In this document: in pieces, positions 19,474 through 28,484 of the stretch | Layout of the letters: every line of letters starts with the position of its first letter | Numbering within the stretch: the first letter of the stretch is position 1 | Source: Rhodopirellula halodulae | Lineage (GTDB): Bacteria > Planctomycetota > Planctomycetia > Pirellulales > Pirellulaceae | Length of the DNA stretch: 64,000 nt | Direction of reading: 5' to 3' | NCBI RefSeq assembly: GCF_020966775.1 | Contig: NZ_JAJKFV010000029.1 | Location: 1,481,001-1,545,000, forward strand | Notes under the pieces: model-generated | Seen by the model: the letters and a program-made list of their open reading frames with translations, nothing else | Databases searched by the model: none | Told to the model about the DNA's origin: nothing | Translations under genes and position numbers: made by a program

Positions 19474-20819
19474 GACGAACCACACGCCGTCAGTTTTTAC
19501 GGGGCATGGGTGGTGCTTCCTTGGCATTGCCTTGGATGCCCAGTTTGGCCACCGCGGGGGAAGCCTCCACGCCGCTGATGCGGATGGCGCATTTCTATGT
19601 GCCCATCGGTGTCGTGAGACGCGGGTTTTTTCCGGGCGAAGCGGAGCACATCATTCCGAAGGGAAATCTCGGAAACGTGATGAAGTCCCTGGGAAAGCAA
19701 AACCCATTCGCCAGCGACCAACCGTTGGGCGAGTTGACTCCCACGATGCAGCCGCTTGAGCCGATCAAGCACAAGTTGACTTTGATCACCGGAATGGATC
19801 GCACGTTTCAACAGGGGACCGACGTGCACGCGCAGTGTGCATCTTGTTACCTGAGCAGTGCGGTGCCTTACACCGTCCAGGGAACGGCTTGGCCACTCGA
19901 TCGAACGTTGGATCATTTGGTCGCCGATCACATTGGACGCCAAACACCGTTTTCAACGTTGGAGTTCAGTTGCAACAGCCATCGTGACAACAAGGAATCT
20001 ATCTACTTCGACAACATCTCATGGTATGGAACGGGGCATCTGGCACCGTCCATTCGCGACCCGCGGAAAATGTACCGCCGATTGTTCAGCACGCGAGAGA
20101 TTGATCGTTATCGGGACGTGACTGATTTGGTTCTCGCGGACGCTCATGAGCTGCAGCACGAACTGGCCTACGACGACCGACACAAATTCGCGGAGTACTT
20201 CGAGTCGATCCGAGCGATCGAGCTGCAGATGGATCGGCTCGAGAAAATGAAAGGCGAATTGGCTCGCATTCAAATGGACGAACCGCCGGAGGCCCACCTT
20301 CCGCGAGGCGAATACATTCGGTTGATGGGCGATTTGATGGTGGTGGCTTTGCAAACCGGGCTGACGAATGTGGCCACGTTCATGGTCGGGCCTGAACGTT
20401 GGGACACACCGTTTCTATTTGAGAGCCTGTTCGATACGCCTCGCAGCCATCACCAGATGTCACACAACCAAACCAAGATGATCGATGACTTGTTGAAAGT
20501 GGATTTGTTCCACATGCAGCAGTTTGCGTATTTGGTTCAAAAGATGGACGCCATTGAACAGCCCGATGGTGCGACGCTGCTGGATCACACGCTGTTCACC
20601 TACGGTTCCGGTTTGGGGGATGGATCGACGCACCAGTACAACGATTTGCCAATCATCGTTGCGGGTGGTGGGAACCGGGTGAAATCCGGGCGTCACATCA
20701 ACATGCCCGAAGGAACGCCGCTGGCGAACTTGTGGCTGACACAGGCTCAATTGATGGGCGTCTCAATGCCACGATTCGCGGACAGCACCGGTGTCATTCA
20801 GCCCTTCGTGGCGGTCTGA
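19470..20819 (+). CDS. DUF1552 family Tat-exported protein
   Basis: The 449-residue protein opens with a twin-arginine signal (RRTTRRQFLRG, then a hydrophobic run with LALPWMPSLATAG). The body has the DUF1552 pattern: HFYVPIGVVRRGFFPG, LTLITGMDR, SCYLSSAVP, VADHIGRQTPFSTLEFS, and near the end TLFTYGSGLGDGSTHQYNDL. It is related to the DUF1501/sulfatase-like fold, and the His and Asp in GDGSTHQYNDLP may bind metal. Its ATG overlaps the stop of the DUF1592 gene in ATGA. This order is the standard planctomycete pairing, so the two products probably act together outside the cytoplasm. Confidence 0.91.
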   Translation: MRRTTRRQFLRGMGGASLALPWMPSLATAGEASTPLMRMAHFYVPIGVVRRGFFPGEAEHIIPKGNLGNVMKSLGKQNPFASDQPLGELTPTMQPLEPIKHKLTLITGMDRTFQQGTDVHAQCASCYLSSAVPYTVQGTAWPLDRTLDHLVADHIGRQTPFSTLEFSCNSHRDNKESIYFDNISWYGTGHLAPSIRDPRKMYRRLFSTREIDRYRDVTDLVLADAHELQHELAYDDRHKFAEYFESIRAIELQMDRLEKMKGELARIQMDEPPEAHLPRGEYIRLMGDLMVVALQTGLTNVATFMVGPERWDTPFLFESLFDTPRSHHQMSHNQTKMIDDLLKVDLFHMQQFAYLVQKMDAIEQPDGATLLDHTLFTYGSGLGDGSTHQYNDLPIIVAGGGNRVKSGRHINMPEGTPLANLWLTQAQLMGVSMPRFADSTGVIQPFVAV

Positions 20820-20889
20820 GCCGACGGCATTGATTGAAAGTTGTGATTCAAACAGGCGGACAAGCCGTTTCTGAAACACGCTGGTTGGT

Positions 20890-21354
20890 TCAATGGCCGG
20901 CGGAGGCGACTTGATGATGCAGACCGACGGATTGGCTTGGCAAGCACAGCCAGTCCGTGATCACGACTCGTTGCACCAGCGGTTCGTCCAGGTGTTGCAG
21001 AACCACATCCATCAATCGTTCGCGAATTTCTTTTTGGGATGGATCGTTCAACCAAGAAGCATCGACTTGCCGCAGCATTTGTTCGGCGGCTTCCGTGATT
21101 GGCATTTGGTTGAGCTTCAATCGTTCCTCGCCGCGAAACCGTCGAGATGGGTCGACGATGGCGTGCAATTGAAATTGGAATGTGCAGTCCGGAACATTTG
21201 GGTTTTGAAACCGCAACAGTCCGATCTCGATCGCTGAGCTTTGCATGTTGCTCAACCGAGCCACTCGGCTACGAACGTAGCCAATCACCGCAGCATGGAT
21301 TGCCACCATGAGCAGGATGATTGCGGGAGCCCAGAAACGACGCAGCAGTTGCAC
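20890..21354 (-). CDS. single-span membrane protein, FliL-like
   Basis: The 154-residue product has one N-terminal membrane helix (FWAPAIILLMVAIHAAVIGYV) followed by an outside domain. Its end (IRERLMDVVLQHLDEPLVQR followed by VVITDWLCLPS) resembles the C-terminus of FliL, the flagellar basal-body protein that couples stator units. The middle holds LHAIVDPSRRFRGEERLKLN. No flagellar gene is nearby, so the FliL link is by sequence impression only. It is convergent with the DUF1552 gene. Confidence 0.6.
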   Translation of the reverse strand: MQLLRRFWAPAIILLMVAIHAAVIGYVRSRVARLSNMQSSAIEIGLLRFQNPNVPDCTFQFQLHAIVDPSRRFRGEERLKLNQMPITEAAEQMLRQVDASWLNDPSQKEIRERLMDVVLQHLDEPLVQRVVITDWLCLPSQSVGLHHQVASAGH

Positions 21355-21726
21355 GGGATTGCTCTGTGAGAACTCAGAGGAGTGAAGTCAAAGCGAAATC
21401 GGAAACAAAAATTGAGATTGATTGGTTCCGTCGAAGCCTAGGTTGCGGAAATTTGCCGGGCAAATGGACGGCGAAATTTTCTTCTCGCATCCCGTGAATG
21501 TCTCGAAATGGCCGAGATCGAACCTTTTCGCGACGAATCGCCGAGATTTGGGCTCTGGTTGGAAGAGCACAAACGGTCAGACGTTCATCAGCCGAACGAA
21601 TTTGCCGATGCCGCACGGCTGCGATAGGGAGTCCGGCAAAAGCCGGCGACTTCCGCCTAGGCGGTCACGCCGAAATATTGAACACTCTGCATCACTTCTC
21701 CACCCACACTTGGTATTCGTCGCGTC
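21355..21726. other. 372-base intergenic region with structured DNA before the lipid kinase gene
   Basis: This lies between the FliL-like gene (leftward) and the lipid kinase gene (rightward). Several frames are open, but none has convincing start signals or protein features. At 21630-21664 there are two adjacent inverted repeats: an AAAA-looped hairpin with a CCGGC/GCCGG stem closed further by AGT/ACT, and then the perfect palindrome CCGCCTAGGCGG. They are about 60-100 bases upstream of the kinase start codon and could be part of its leader. Confidence 0.5.
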
Positions 21727-22755
21727 GTGTCCAACGAGAAACTCAAACGTCTCATCCGCGAGGTCTGGATTTTCTCCAGTCCCAAGGCTGGCACGGGCGC
21801 GGGACGCAACGAGATTTCTCGGCTGATCAAACTGTGTCGTGCGGAGGGGCTGACTTGCTATCACATGGACAGCTTGCCGGAGTTGGCTGAGCGGATTGAG
21901 GCGAAGAAATGCGAGTCGGGTGAGTCTCCGATCGACCATGTGGCGGTTGTTGGAGCCGGAGGCGATGGGACACTGGCGTTGTTGGCGGGGCAGTTGCCCA
22001 GCGGAATCCCAATTGTCCCGATGCCGATGGGCACGGAGAACTTATTGGCGAGGTACTACGGATACTCTCGGCAAGCTGGTGCCGTGTTTCAAACGATTCG
22101 CCGCGGCCATGCGATGACGATTGATGCTGGCCGAGCCAACGGTCGATTGTTCTTGGTCATGGTGACGGCTGGGTTCGACGCCGAGGTCGTTCGCGCGATG
22201 CACCTGACACGTCGAGGGCATATCAATCGATTCAGTTACGCCGGTCCGATTTGGCGAGCCATTCGACGTTATGCGTTCCCCGTGATCGAAGCGGAAATGG
22301 AATTCGCGACGGCGACCAAGGCAGCGAAAAAAGTCGCGTCATCCGTCAACGCGGGGCCTTCGGAGAATTCGCTGTCCACGTCGTTTGACGCCGAGACTTC
22401 CATCCCAACCACGCAAAATATCCGAGCCAGCGGATGTTGGATGATGGCGTTCAATTTGCCTTGCTATGCGGCTTCGTTGCCCATCGAACCGGAAGCCAAC
22501 GGGCGAGATGGTCGCTTGGATCTAATCAGTCTGACCTATGGTTCTGTGATTGCGGGGCTGCGTTATTTGATGTCGCTGCCCGGCGGGCGGCATTTGAAAC
22601 GGTCGGACGTGTTTCGCTATCAGGCCACCAAGATCACTTGGAACAGTCTGTCTCGGGTGCCATATCAAGTGGATGGGGACTACGCCGGACGATTGCCGGT
22701 CAAGATTGAAGTTCTGCCGAACCACGTGACGTTGTTGAAACCGCAGCAAGCCTAG
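21727..22755 (+). CDS. diacylglycerol-kinase-catalytic-domain lipid kinase (YegS/DagK-like)
   Basis: The 342-residue protein has the N-terminal FSSPKAGTGAGR nucleotide-binding start, the family hallmark GAGGDGTL (the GGDGT motif), and VPMPMGTENLLARYYG, matching the P-x-G-T-x-N-x-x-A pattern. The C-terminal half has MAFNLPCYAASLPIEPEANG, then DGRLDLISLTYGS and YQVDGDYAG, the typical second lobe. Such enzymes phosphorylate diacylglycerol, long-chain bases or phosphatidylglycerol; the substrate is not readable here. The start is GTG at 21727 (MSNEKLKRL). An Ala/Ser/Thr-rich loop of about 35 residues near residues 195-230 looks like a lineage insertion. Confidence 0.87.
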   Translation: MSNEKLKRLIREVWIFSSPKAGTGAGRNEISRLIKLCRAEGLTCYHMDSLPELAERIEAKKCESGESPIDHVAVVGAGGDGTLALLAGQLPSGIPIVPMPMGTENLLARYYGYSRQAGAVFQTIRRGHAMTIDAGRANGRLFLVMVTAGFDAEVVRAMHLTRRGHINRFSYAGPIWRAIRRYAFPVIEAEMEFATATKAAKKVASSVNAGPSENSLSTSFDAETSIPTTQNIRASGCWMMAFNLPCYAASLPIEPEANGRDGRLDLISLTYGSVIAGLRYLMSLPGGRHLKRSDVFRYQATKITWNSLSRVPYQVDGDYAGRLPVKIEVLPNHVTLLKPQQA

Positions 22756-22919
22756 CTGCCAGCTTTGAAAAAAACGCACGAACGTCGAGCCGGGGGAGTC
22801 GTGCGTCCAATTGGCAACGGCACGGTCAGTCGCCAAGATAGATCGGGTCGGCAACTTCGAGAATTGCGTTGTCGGTGTCCGCCTTTTCTACCCGAGCCAG
22901 AGCACGGATTCGCGACGTT

Positions 22920-23765
22920 ATGAGTGAGACTTCTGAGATTCAACCGGTGCGGATCGCTGATCACGTGTGTGGTCCCGGCGAGCCTCTCTTGGTGATCGCT
23001 GGCCCGTGCGTGTTGCAGTCTCGCGAATTGGCGTTGGAGATCGGCGAGGTCTTGGCTCGAATCAACGAGCGGTCGGATGTTCAGGTTGTCTTCAAAGCTT
23101 CCTTTGACAAAGCCAATCGCACGAGTTTGTCGTCTCAACGTGGCCCCGGAATCGATCAGGGGCTGGGATTGTTGGAAGCCGTTCGTGCCAACACCGGACT
23201 GCCCGTCACCACGGACATCCATTTGCCTGAGCAAGCCAAGGCGGTCGGCGAAGTCTGTGACTTGTTGCAAATCCCAGCATTCTTGGCTCGCCAAACCGAT
23301 TTGTTGGTAGCGGCGGCTCAAACGGGGCGACCCGTCAATGTGAAAAAAGGGCAGTTCATGGCTCCCGGTGACATGCGGTACGTGATCGACAAACTGCGGG
23401 GGTCCGGGGACGGTGGTGTCATGGCTTGCGAACGTGGGACCTTTTTCGGCTACGGGCGTTTGGTCAACGACATGCAGTCCATCCCGATCATGCGGTCGCT
23501 GGGCGTGCCGGTGGTCTTCGATGCGACTCACAGCGTCCAGCAACCGGGGGGACTGGGCGGAGCCACGGGCGGAAATCGGGAAATGGTCGAACCATTGGCT
23601 CGCGCGGCCGTAGCCATCGGATGTGATGCTCTCTTTTTTGAGACCCATCCAGATCCACAAACTTCACCAAGCGATGGCCCCAACATGATCCCGTTGGACC
23701 AATTCGCGGGAACGCTGGATCGATTGCTTCGTCTGCGGGAGACCGTGGATAGCCTGGCTGATTGA
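22920..23765 (+). CDS. kdsA: 3-deoxy-8-phosphooctulonate (Kdo-8-P) synthase
   Basis: The 281-residue enzyme condenses phosphoenolpyruvate with arabinose 5-phosphate to make Kdo-8-phosphate for lipopolysaccharide. Visible family segments are [71 protein letters not shown] and [18 protein letters not shown]. Cys30 in AGPC, with the His in DATHS, the Glu in FFETH and the Asp in SPSDG, matches the metal-binding set of class II enzymes such as that of Aquifex; the class I Escherichia coli enzyme has Asn in place of this Cys. The ATG at 22920 is preferred; the frame is open from a TTG at 22869. It follows the lipid kinase gene by 164 bases. Confidence 0.95.
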   Translation: MSETSEIQPVRIADHVCGPGEPLLVIAGPCVLQSRELALEIGEVLARINERSDVQVVFKASFDKANRTSLSSQRGPGIDQGLGLLEAVRANTGLPVTTDIHLPEQAKAVGEVCDLLQIPAFLARQTDLLVAAAQTGRPVNVKKGQFMAPGDMRYVIDKLRGSGDGGVMACERGTFFGYGRLVNDMQSIPIMRSLGVPVVFDATHSVQQPGGLGGATGGNREMVEPLARAAVAIGCDALFFETHPDPQTSPSDGPNMIPLDQFAGTLDRLLRLRETVDSLAD

Positions 23766-23870
23766 CCGCGAATTTGGATCCGTGATTGACCGACTCGCGC
23801 GTTGGACGCGGGTGACCCTTTCGAATTTCTATCTCAACTATCCGCAGTGCCCGTGCCCGCCAAGCCCACC

Positions 23871-25640
23871 ATGTTGTTTGCAAAAAAATTCGCGTTGGGG
23901 TTGGCTCAGGTTTTGACTGTGACGCTGTTGGCAACTGGGATGGTCGGGTGCACGGATGATTCGGACACCATCCGCCGAATTCAAACTCAGCGTCAGATTG
24001 CACTTCAAAAGCAGTCTCAGCAGGATCATTTGGGCGAGACCGTGTCGCTGCTCAGCCAGTTCATGGAGCTGAACGAGGAAAAGGCGAGCCGCCAGATCTC
24101 TTATCACCTGAATCAGTGGTCCCAAGCAAACGCGGCGAAAGACGCGGACGGGGGAGTTCCCGATCTGGCATCGACGTTGACGGAGGTTGTTCCCGAGAAC
24201 GTTGTCCGCGAGGAAATTTTGCGAGGCGAGTTTCGACCGACGGACGTTTCCGTGCTCCGCGATGCGTATCTTTTTCGCCAAGCGGTTCAGTGGATCGATG
24301 CTCCCATTCGCGATGATTTGCTGTTGGCGGATTGGCTGAAAGAATTGCCGAAAGAGATCGGAGAGGACCCCGCCCTGCAGTTGCAGACGGCCGCGCGGCT
24401 GTTCGATTGGACGATTCGCAATGTGGCGGCTGAACCGCTGGATAGTTCAGAAGGCGTCCCGCCTCAGGTGCCACGGCCGCAGTTTCCTTTCGGGATGAAA
24501 TTGGAAGGTCCCGGCTATCGGCAGACGTTGTTTCAGTCCATCTGGCGAGGACGCGGGGATGCGTTGCAACGAGCCAACGTCTTCACGGCGTTGTGCCAGC
24601 AAGCGGGAGTCTCCGCAGCCGTCTTGGCGACTCAATCAGAAGACGATGGTTCGTTGAATCCATGGGCCGTTGGCGTTTTGGCCGGGGATGAAATCTATCT
24701 GTTCGAAACGGAACTGGGACTGCCGATTCCTGGTCCAGATCAAGTCGGGATTGCAACGCTCAGTGAAGCTCGAAAAGAACCGACCGTGATGCGTCGTTTG
24801 GACGTGGCGGGTTTCTACGACTACCCGCTTTCGCGAACCGATATCCAGCAGAGCGTGGCGTTGTTGAACACTCGCATGGAAGCCATGTCGCCTCGAATGA
24901 AGAAGCTGCAAAGCGGTTTGACGGGTGACCGACGAATGACTCTGTACATGGATGTGGACAAAGTCGCGAAACGTTGGGACGACGTTTCTGGGATCGCTGG
25001 CGTGCGAGTGTGGACCATGCCGTTGCTGGCGGACATCTACCAGGCGGAAGCTCGGCGGATGGTGGACCGTGACCCGCTGTTTTCGTTTTGGTTTTTGTCG
25101 CGTTGGGCGGTGCTGGAAGGCGAAGACGAAATGGCGAAGAATTTGACGAGCGGACGTTGGCAACATCTGACCGGCCGATTCGCGGATGATGAGATCGAAG
25201 GCATCAAGGGCGCTCGAACTCGATACCTGGAACAGCGGGCGCCGGAGTTCGAGATTGAAGATCTGCGGATCAATGTGGACCTGCAAAAACGTTATGGTCT
25301 TCGTCGTGGTTTAGGGATTGAAAGCCAGCAGTACGATCAACAGCTTCAGCAGATCCAAATGTTTATGCGATTGGGCAAACGGACCGCTACGCATTGGTTG
25401 GCTTTGGTGCAGTACGACGACGGTCGCTTCGAAACATCGGGCAACTGGTTTGGCAAACGTGTGTTGGACGAGGAGCAAATGTCGATGTGGGAAGATTCCG
25501 CTCGTTACAGTTTGGCTCGCACCAAAGAGCATTCCGGCAACTGGGAAGAAGCGATTGAGTTGCTGAAAGACGAGCGAACGGTCACGGGGCACGGAAACCG
25601 GCTTCGGGCCAGATTGGTGGACAAGTCATTTCAAGAGTGA
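23871..25640 (+). CDS. lipoprotein with possible transglutaminase-like core
   Basis: The 589-residue product starts with a lipoprotein signal (LTVTLLATGMVGC, lipobox VGC), so it should be acylated at that Cys. The segment at about residues 225-300 (RANVFTALCQQAGVSAAVLA, then PWAVGVLAGDEIYLFETELG) resembles the Cys-His-Asp region of transglutaminase-like proteins, with a Cys in FTALCQQ and Asp/Glu downstream, but the catalytic His is not clear. The C-terminal 250 residues are helical (LADIYQAEARRMVDRDPLFS). The ATG at 23871 is chosen because it starts the signal; the open frame to 23802 adds nothing. It lies 105 bases after kdsA. The function is unknown. Confidence 0.75.
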   Translation: MLFAKKFALGLAQVLTVTLLATGMVGCTDDSDTIRRIQTQRQIALQKQSQQDHLGETVSLLSQFMELNEEKASRQISYHLNQWSQANAAKDADGGVPDLASTLTEVVPENVVREEILRGEFRPTDVSVLRDAYLFRQAVQWIDAPIRDDLLLADWLKELPKEIGEDPALQLQTAARLFDWTIRNVAAEPLDSSEGVPPQVPRPQFPFGMKLEGPGYRQTLFQSIWRGRGDALQRANVFTALCQQAGVSAAVLATQSEDDGSLNPWAVGVLAGDEIYLFETELGLPIPGPDQVGIATLSEARKEPTVMRRLDVAGFYDYPLSRTDIQQSVALLNTRMEAMSPRMKKLQSGLTGDRRMTLYMDVDKVAKRWDDVSGIAGVRVWTMPLLADIYQAEARRMVDRDPLFSFWFLSRWAVLEGEDEMAKNLTSGRWQHLTGRFADDEIEGIKGARTRYLEQRAPEFEIEDLRINVDLQKRYGLRRGLGIESQQYDQQLQQIQMFMRLGKRTATHWLALVQYDDGRFETSGNWFGKRVLDEEQMSMWEDSARYSLARTKEHSGNWEEAIELLKDERTVTGHGNRLRARLVDKSFQE

Positions 25641-25790
25641 CTCTATGGAGGTGTGATGCTACAATGTGATCCATCGGCTCGTTGAGCGAGACGTTTGTCA
25701 CATGGCATCCCCTTGGGTGATCGATGGCACGTTTCTGAACCGGGCCGATCCCCGCCTCCACACCCCCTCCCACCGTTCAGCGATTCGACG

Positions 25791-28484
25791 ATGTTCGTCC
25801 GCCCCTGCTGCGACGATCGGCCTCGCGCCGATCGTTTCGTTTTTCGAATCTTGCTCGTGACCTGTTTGGTCGGTTGGGCGACCGCCATTCCCTCCCGAAT
25901 GTTCGCTGATGAGGCCGTCGAGTTTTTCGAGGCCAAGGTGCGGCCGCTGTTGATCGAGCGGTGCTACGAATGTCACTCCGAAGAATCGGGGGAGTCCATG
26001 GGGGACTATCGATTGGACACCGCCGCGGCGATGCGGCGAGGCGGTTCGCGTGGCCCATCGATCAAGGCCGGGGATGCGGACTCCAGTGTGTTGGTTCGCG
26101 CGATCAGTTACAGCGAACCGGGGCTGGAAATGCCTCCGGACGAAAAGCTCAGTGATGACGAAATCGCAATTCTGAAACATTGGATTCAGTCCGGAGCGGC
26201 TGACCCTCGCGAAGGTGACAGCGAAGCGGAGGAGATGGCTTCGCCGCTGTCCCGTGATGTTGATTCGCATTGGGCGTTTGTTCCGCCGCGGCCGGTGACG
26301 GCGGACGCGCTGGCGGCGAAGGAAGTGAAGACCCATTCGCAATCTCGCGACATCATTGATGACCTGGCGGCAACTTACGCGGAGCAGATGGGCGTGCCCG
26401 TTAATCAAATCGCCGATCGTGACACGTTGCTGAGGCGGCTGCACTTTGATTTGGTGGGACTGCCACCGTCTTTCGAGGAGCTAACCTCCTTTCGCAAAGA
26501 TAAACGACCCGATGCATTTCAGCGTCGTGTCAATCGATTGCTGGCTGACCCTCGAATGAGTGAGCGAATTGGACGGCATTGGTTGGACGTGGCTCGCTAT
26601 GCGGACACCATCGGCTACACGACGGCCGGAAAAGAACGAAACATCAAGGGATCGCATCGCTACCGAGATTGGGTGCTGCGTGCATTCGCGGAAGACATGC
26701 CCGTTGACCAAATGATCCTGCATCAATTGGCAGGGGATCGTACGGATCCGAACAATGAACGCGGCAACACCGATGCGATGGGCTTCATTACGATTGGACG
26801 GAAGTTCTTGTCCAATGATGACACATTGGACGATCGGATCGATGTGATTTCTCGGGGGCTGCTGGGACTGACCGTTTCGTGCGCACGTTGTCACGACCAT
26901 AAGTTCGATCCCATTCCGACGGTCGACTACTACTCGCTCTACAACATTCTGAACAACAGTGTCTCGCCAGAAGACTTAGATGCGGCGGCGAGCCCATTGA
27001 TGCTGGTCGATCGTGAAAAGCTGCGTCGTCAAAAGGTTTTCGTGCGGGGGCAGCGAGGCAATCAAGGCGAAGATGCTCCGCGGCAATACCTGACGGCGTT
27101 CCGAGCACCGCAAGAAGAGCCGTTCGACTCCGGAAGTGGTCGTTTGGATCTGGCCAACAAGATCATTTCCAACGAGAACCCGTTGACGGCGCGGGTATAT
27201 GTCAATCGCATCTGGGGACATCTCGTCGGTCGGCCGCTGGTGGATTCGCCGAGCGATTTTGGGTTCCGAACCGAGCCGCCCGCGATCCCTGAAACGCTCG
27301 ATGATCTGGCGGCAAGGTTTCAGTCCGATTGGAGCACGCAACGACTGATGCGGCGTATCCTGGCGACGCGGATCTATCAACAAGCTTCGATAGCGAGTGC
27401 TGAAACACTTCGGAAGGATCCGGACAACCAATCCTTGGCACGAGCGGAACGCCGACGTCGAGATTTTGAGTCGCTGCGGGATTGCATCCTATTGGGCGCG
27501 GATCAATTGCAAGAACAGTATGGTGGGGAGTCGGTGGAGATCACCTCCCAAACGATCACTCCCAGACGGACGCTTTACGCGTTGATCAACCGCCAGAATT
27601 TGCCGGGGCTGTTTCGAACGTTCGATTTTGCCAGCCCTGACATGCACTCGCCGGAACGTTACCAGACCACCGTGCCGCAGCAGGCGTTGTTCTTGATGAA
27701 TCATTCGCAACTGGCAACGGCTTCGTTGGAGGCTGCACGTTCGATTCGAGCGGGGAATGCGCTTGATGTCGAGCAACAGGTGATCAAGTTGTTTCGCAAT
27801 TTGCTTCAACGAGAGCCAAACAACATGGAGTTGCAGCAGGCCGTGGCGTTTGTGAGTTCGGAAGCGTTGGCTCCCGCGGCGTCAGCCGATCCCCGTTCGT
27901 TGTGGCGGTATGGAACGGCAACGTGGAAAGAGAACCAGCTGTCGAACTTTCGATCCTTTGAAGTTTTTGACAGCAACAAGTGGCAAGTTGAGTCGGCTTT
28001 TCCGAGTCCTGGGCCGATGAGTTACGCTTCGTTGACGAGCGAGGGAGGTCACCCAGGCTTGGGAGACGATGGAGTGGTGGTTCGGCGATGGATCTGCCCC
28101 ATTGATGGGCGAGTGCAGGTCACCGGGATGGTGGGCCATCGAGCGAAAAAAGGTGACGGCGTCCAGGCGACGATTCGCATCGCCGGTGAAGTTGTCTTTA
28201 GCGAAAAACAATTCAGTAGCAATCGCCCGTTGCCAACGATCAAACGACCGGTGAAGCAGGGGGACACGGTCGAGTTCATCGCACACAGTGGTCCCACCCT
28301 GACCAACGATTCGTTCTTTTGGCGTTCCAAGATTTCCGCTTCGGGTAATGCCGGGACGGTGGAGGCCAATTCGGTGGATGACTTCAGTGGACCGTTCGAG
28401 CAATCGAGCACGCCACAGTTGGACCGCTTGGCTCAGTTGGCCCAGGTTTTGTTTCTTACCAACGAATTCGCCTTCGTGGACTGA
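25791..28484 (+). CDS. planctomycete cytochrome c / DUF1549 / DUF1553 exported protein
   Basis: The 897-residue protein has a signal peptide (ILLVTCLVGWATAIPSRMFA), then a haem site CYECH near residue 62, LEMPPDEKLSDDEI, the DUF1549 block (RLHFDLVGLPPSFEELTSF, HWLDVARYADTIGY) and a second haem-type site, CARCHDHKFDPI. DUF1553 then runs through LTARVYVNRIWGHLVGRPLV, DSPSDFGFRTEPP, YQTTVPQQALFLMNHS and the closing AQVLFLTNEFAFVD. The linker between DUF1549 and DUF1553 is unusually short. A beta-rich segment of about 150 residues (RYGTATWKENQLSNFRSFEV onward) sits before the C-terminus and may be a carbohydrate-binding insert. The stop is directly followed by the DUF1501 start, giving a coupled pair. 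The function is unproven. Confidence 0.9.
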   Translation: MFVRPCCDDRPRADRFVFRILLVTCLVGWATAIPSRMFADEAVEFFEAKVRPLLIERCYECHSEESGESMGDYRLDTAAAMRRGGSRGPSIKAGDADSSVLVRAISYSEPGLEMPPDEKLSDDEIAILKHWIQSGAADPREGDSEAEEMASPLSRDVDSHWAFVPPRPVTADALAAKEVKTHSQSRDIIDDLAATYAEQMGVPVNQIADRDTLLRRLHFDLVGLPPSFEELTSFRKDKRPDAFQRRVNRLLADPRMSERIGRHWLDVARYADTIGYTTAGKERNIKGSHRYRDWVLRAFAEDMPVDQMILHQLAGDRTDPNNERGNTDAMGFITIGRKFLSNDDTLDDRIDVISRGLLGLTVSCARCHDHKFDPIPTVDYYSLYNILNNSVSPEDLDAAASPLMLVDREKLRRQKVFVRGQRGNQGEDAPRQYLTAFRAPQEEPFDSGSGRLDLANKIISNENPLTARVYVNRIWGHLVGRPLVDSPSDFGFRTEPPAIPETLDDLAARFQSDWSTQRLMRRILATRIYQQASIASAETLRKDPDNQSLARAERRRRDFESLRDCILLGADQLQEQYGGESVEITSQTITPRRTLYALINRQNLPGLFRTFDFASPDMHSPERYQTTVPQQALFLMNHSQLATASLEAARSIRAGNALDVEQQVIKLFRNLLQREPNNMELQQAVAFVSSEALAPAASADPRSLWRYGTATWKENQLSNFRSFEVFDSNKWQVESAFPSPGPMSYASLTSEGGHPGLGDDGVVVRRWICPIDGRVQVTGMVGHRAKKGDGVQATIRIAGEVVFSEKQFSSNRPLPTIKRPVKQGDTVEFIAHSGPTLTNDSFFWRSKISASGNAGTVEANSVDDFSGPFEQSSTPQLDRLAQLAQVLFLTNEFAFVD

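Noticed and set aside
22768-22805. A 7-base hairpin (CGCACGA/TCGTGCG) with seven T on the minus strand
   Set aside because: It looks like a leftward terminator, but no minus-strand gene lies to its right, so its role is unclear and it may be chance.
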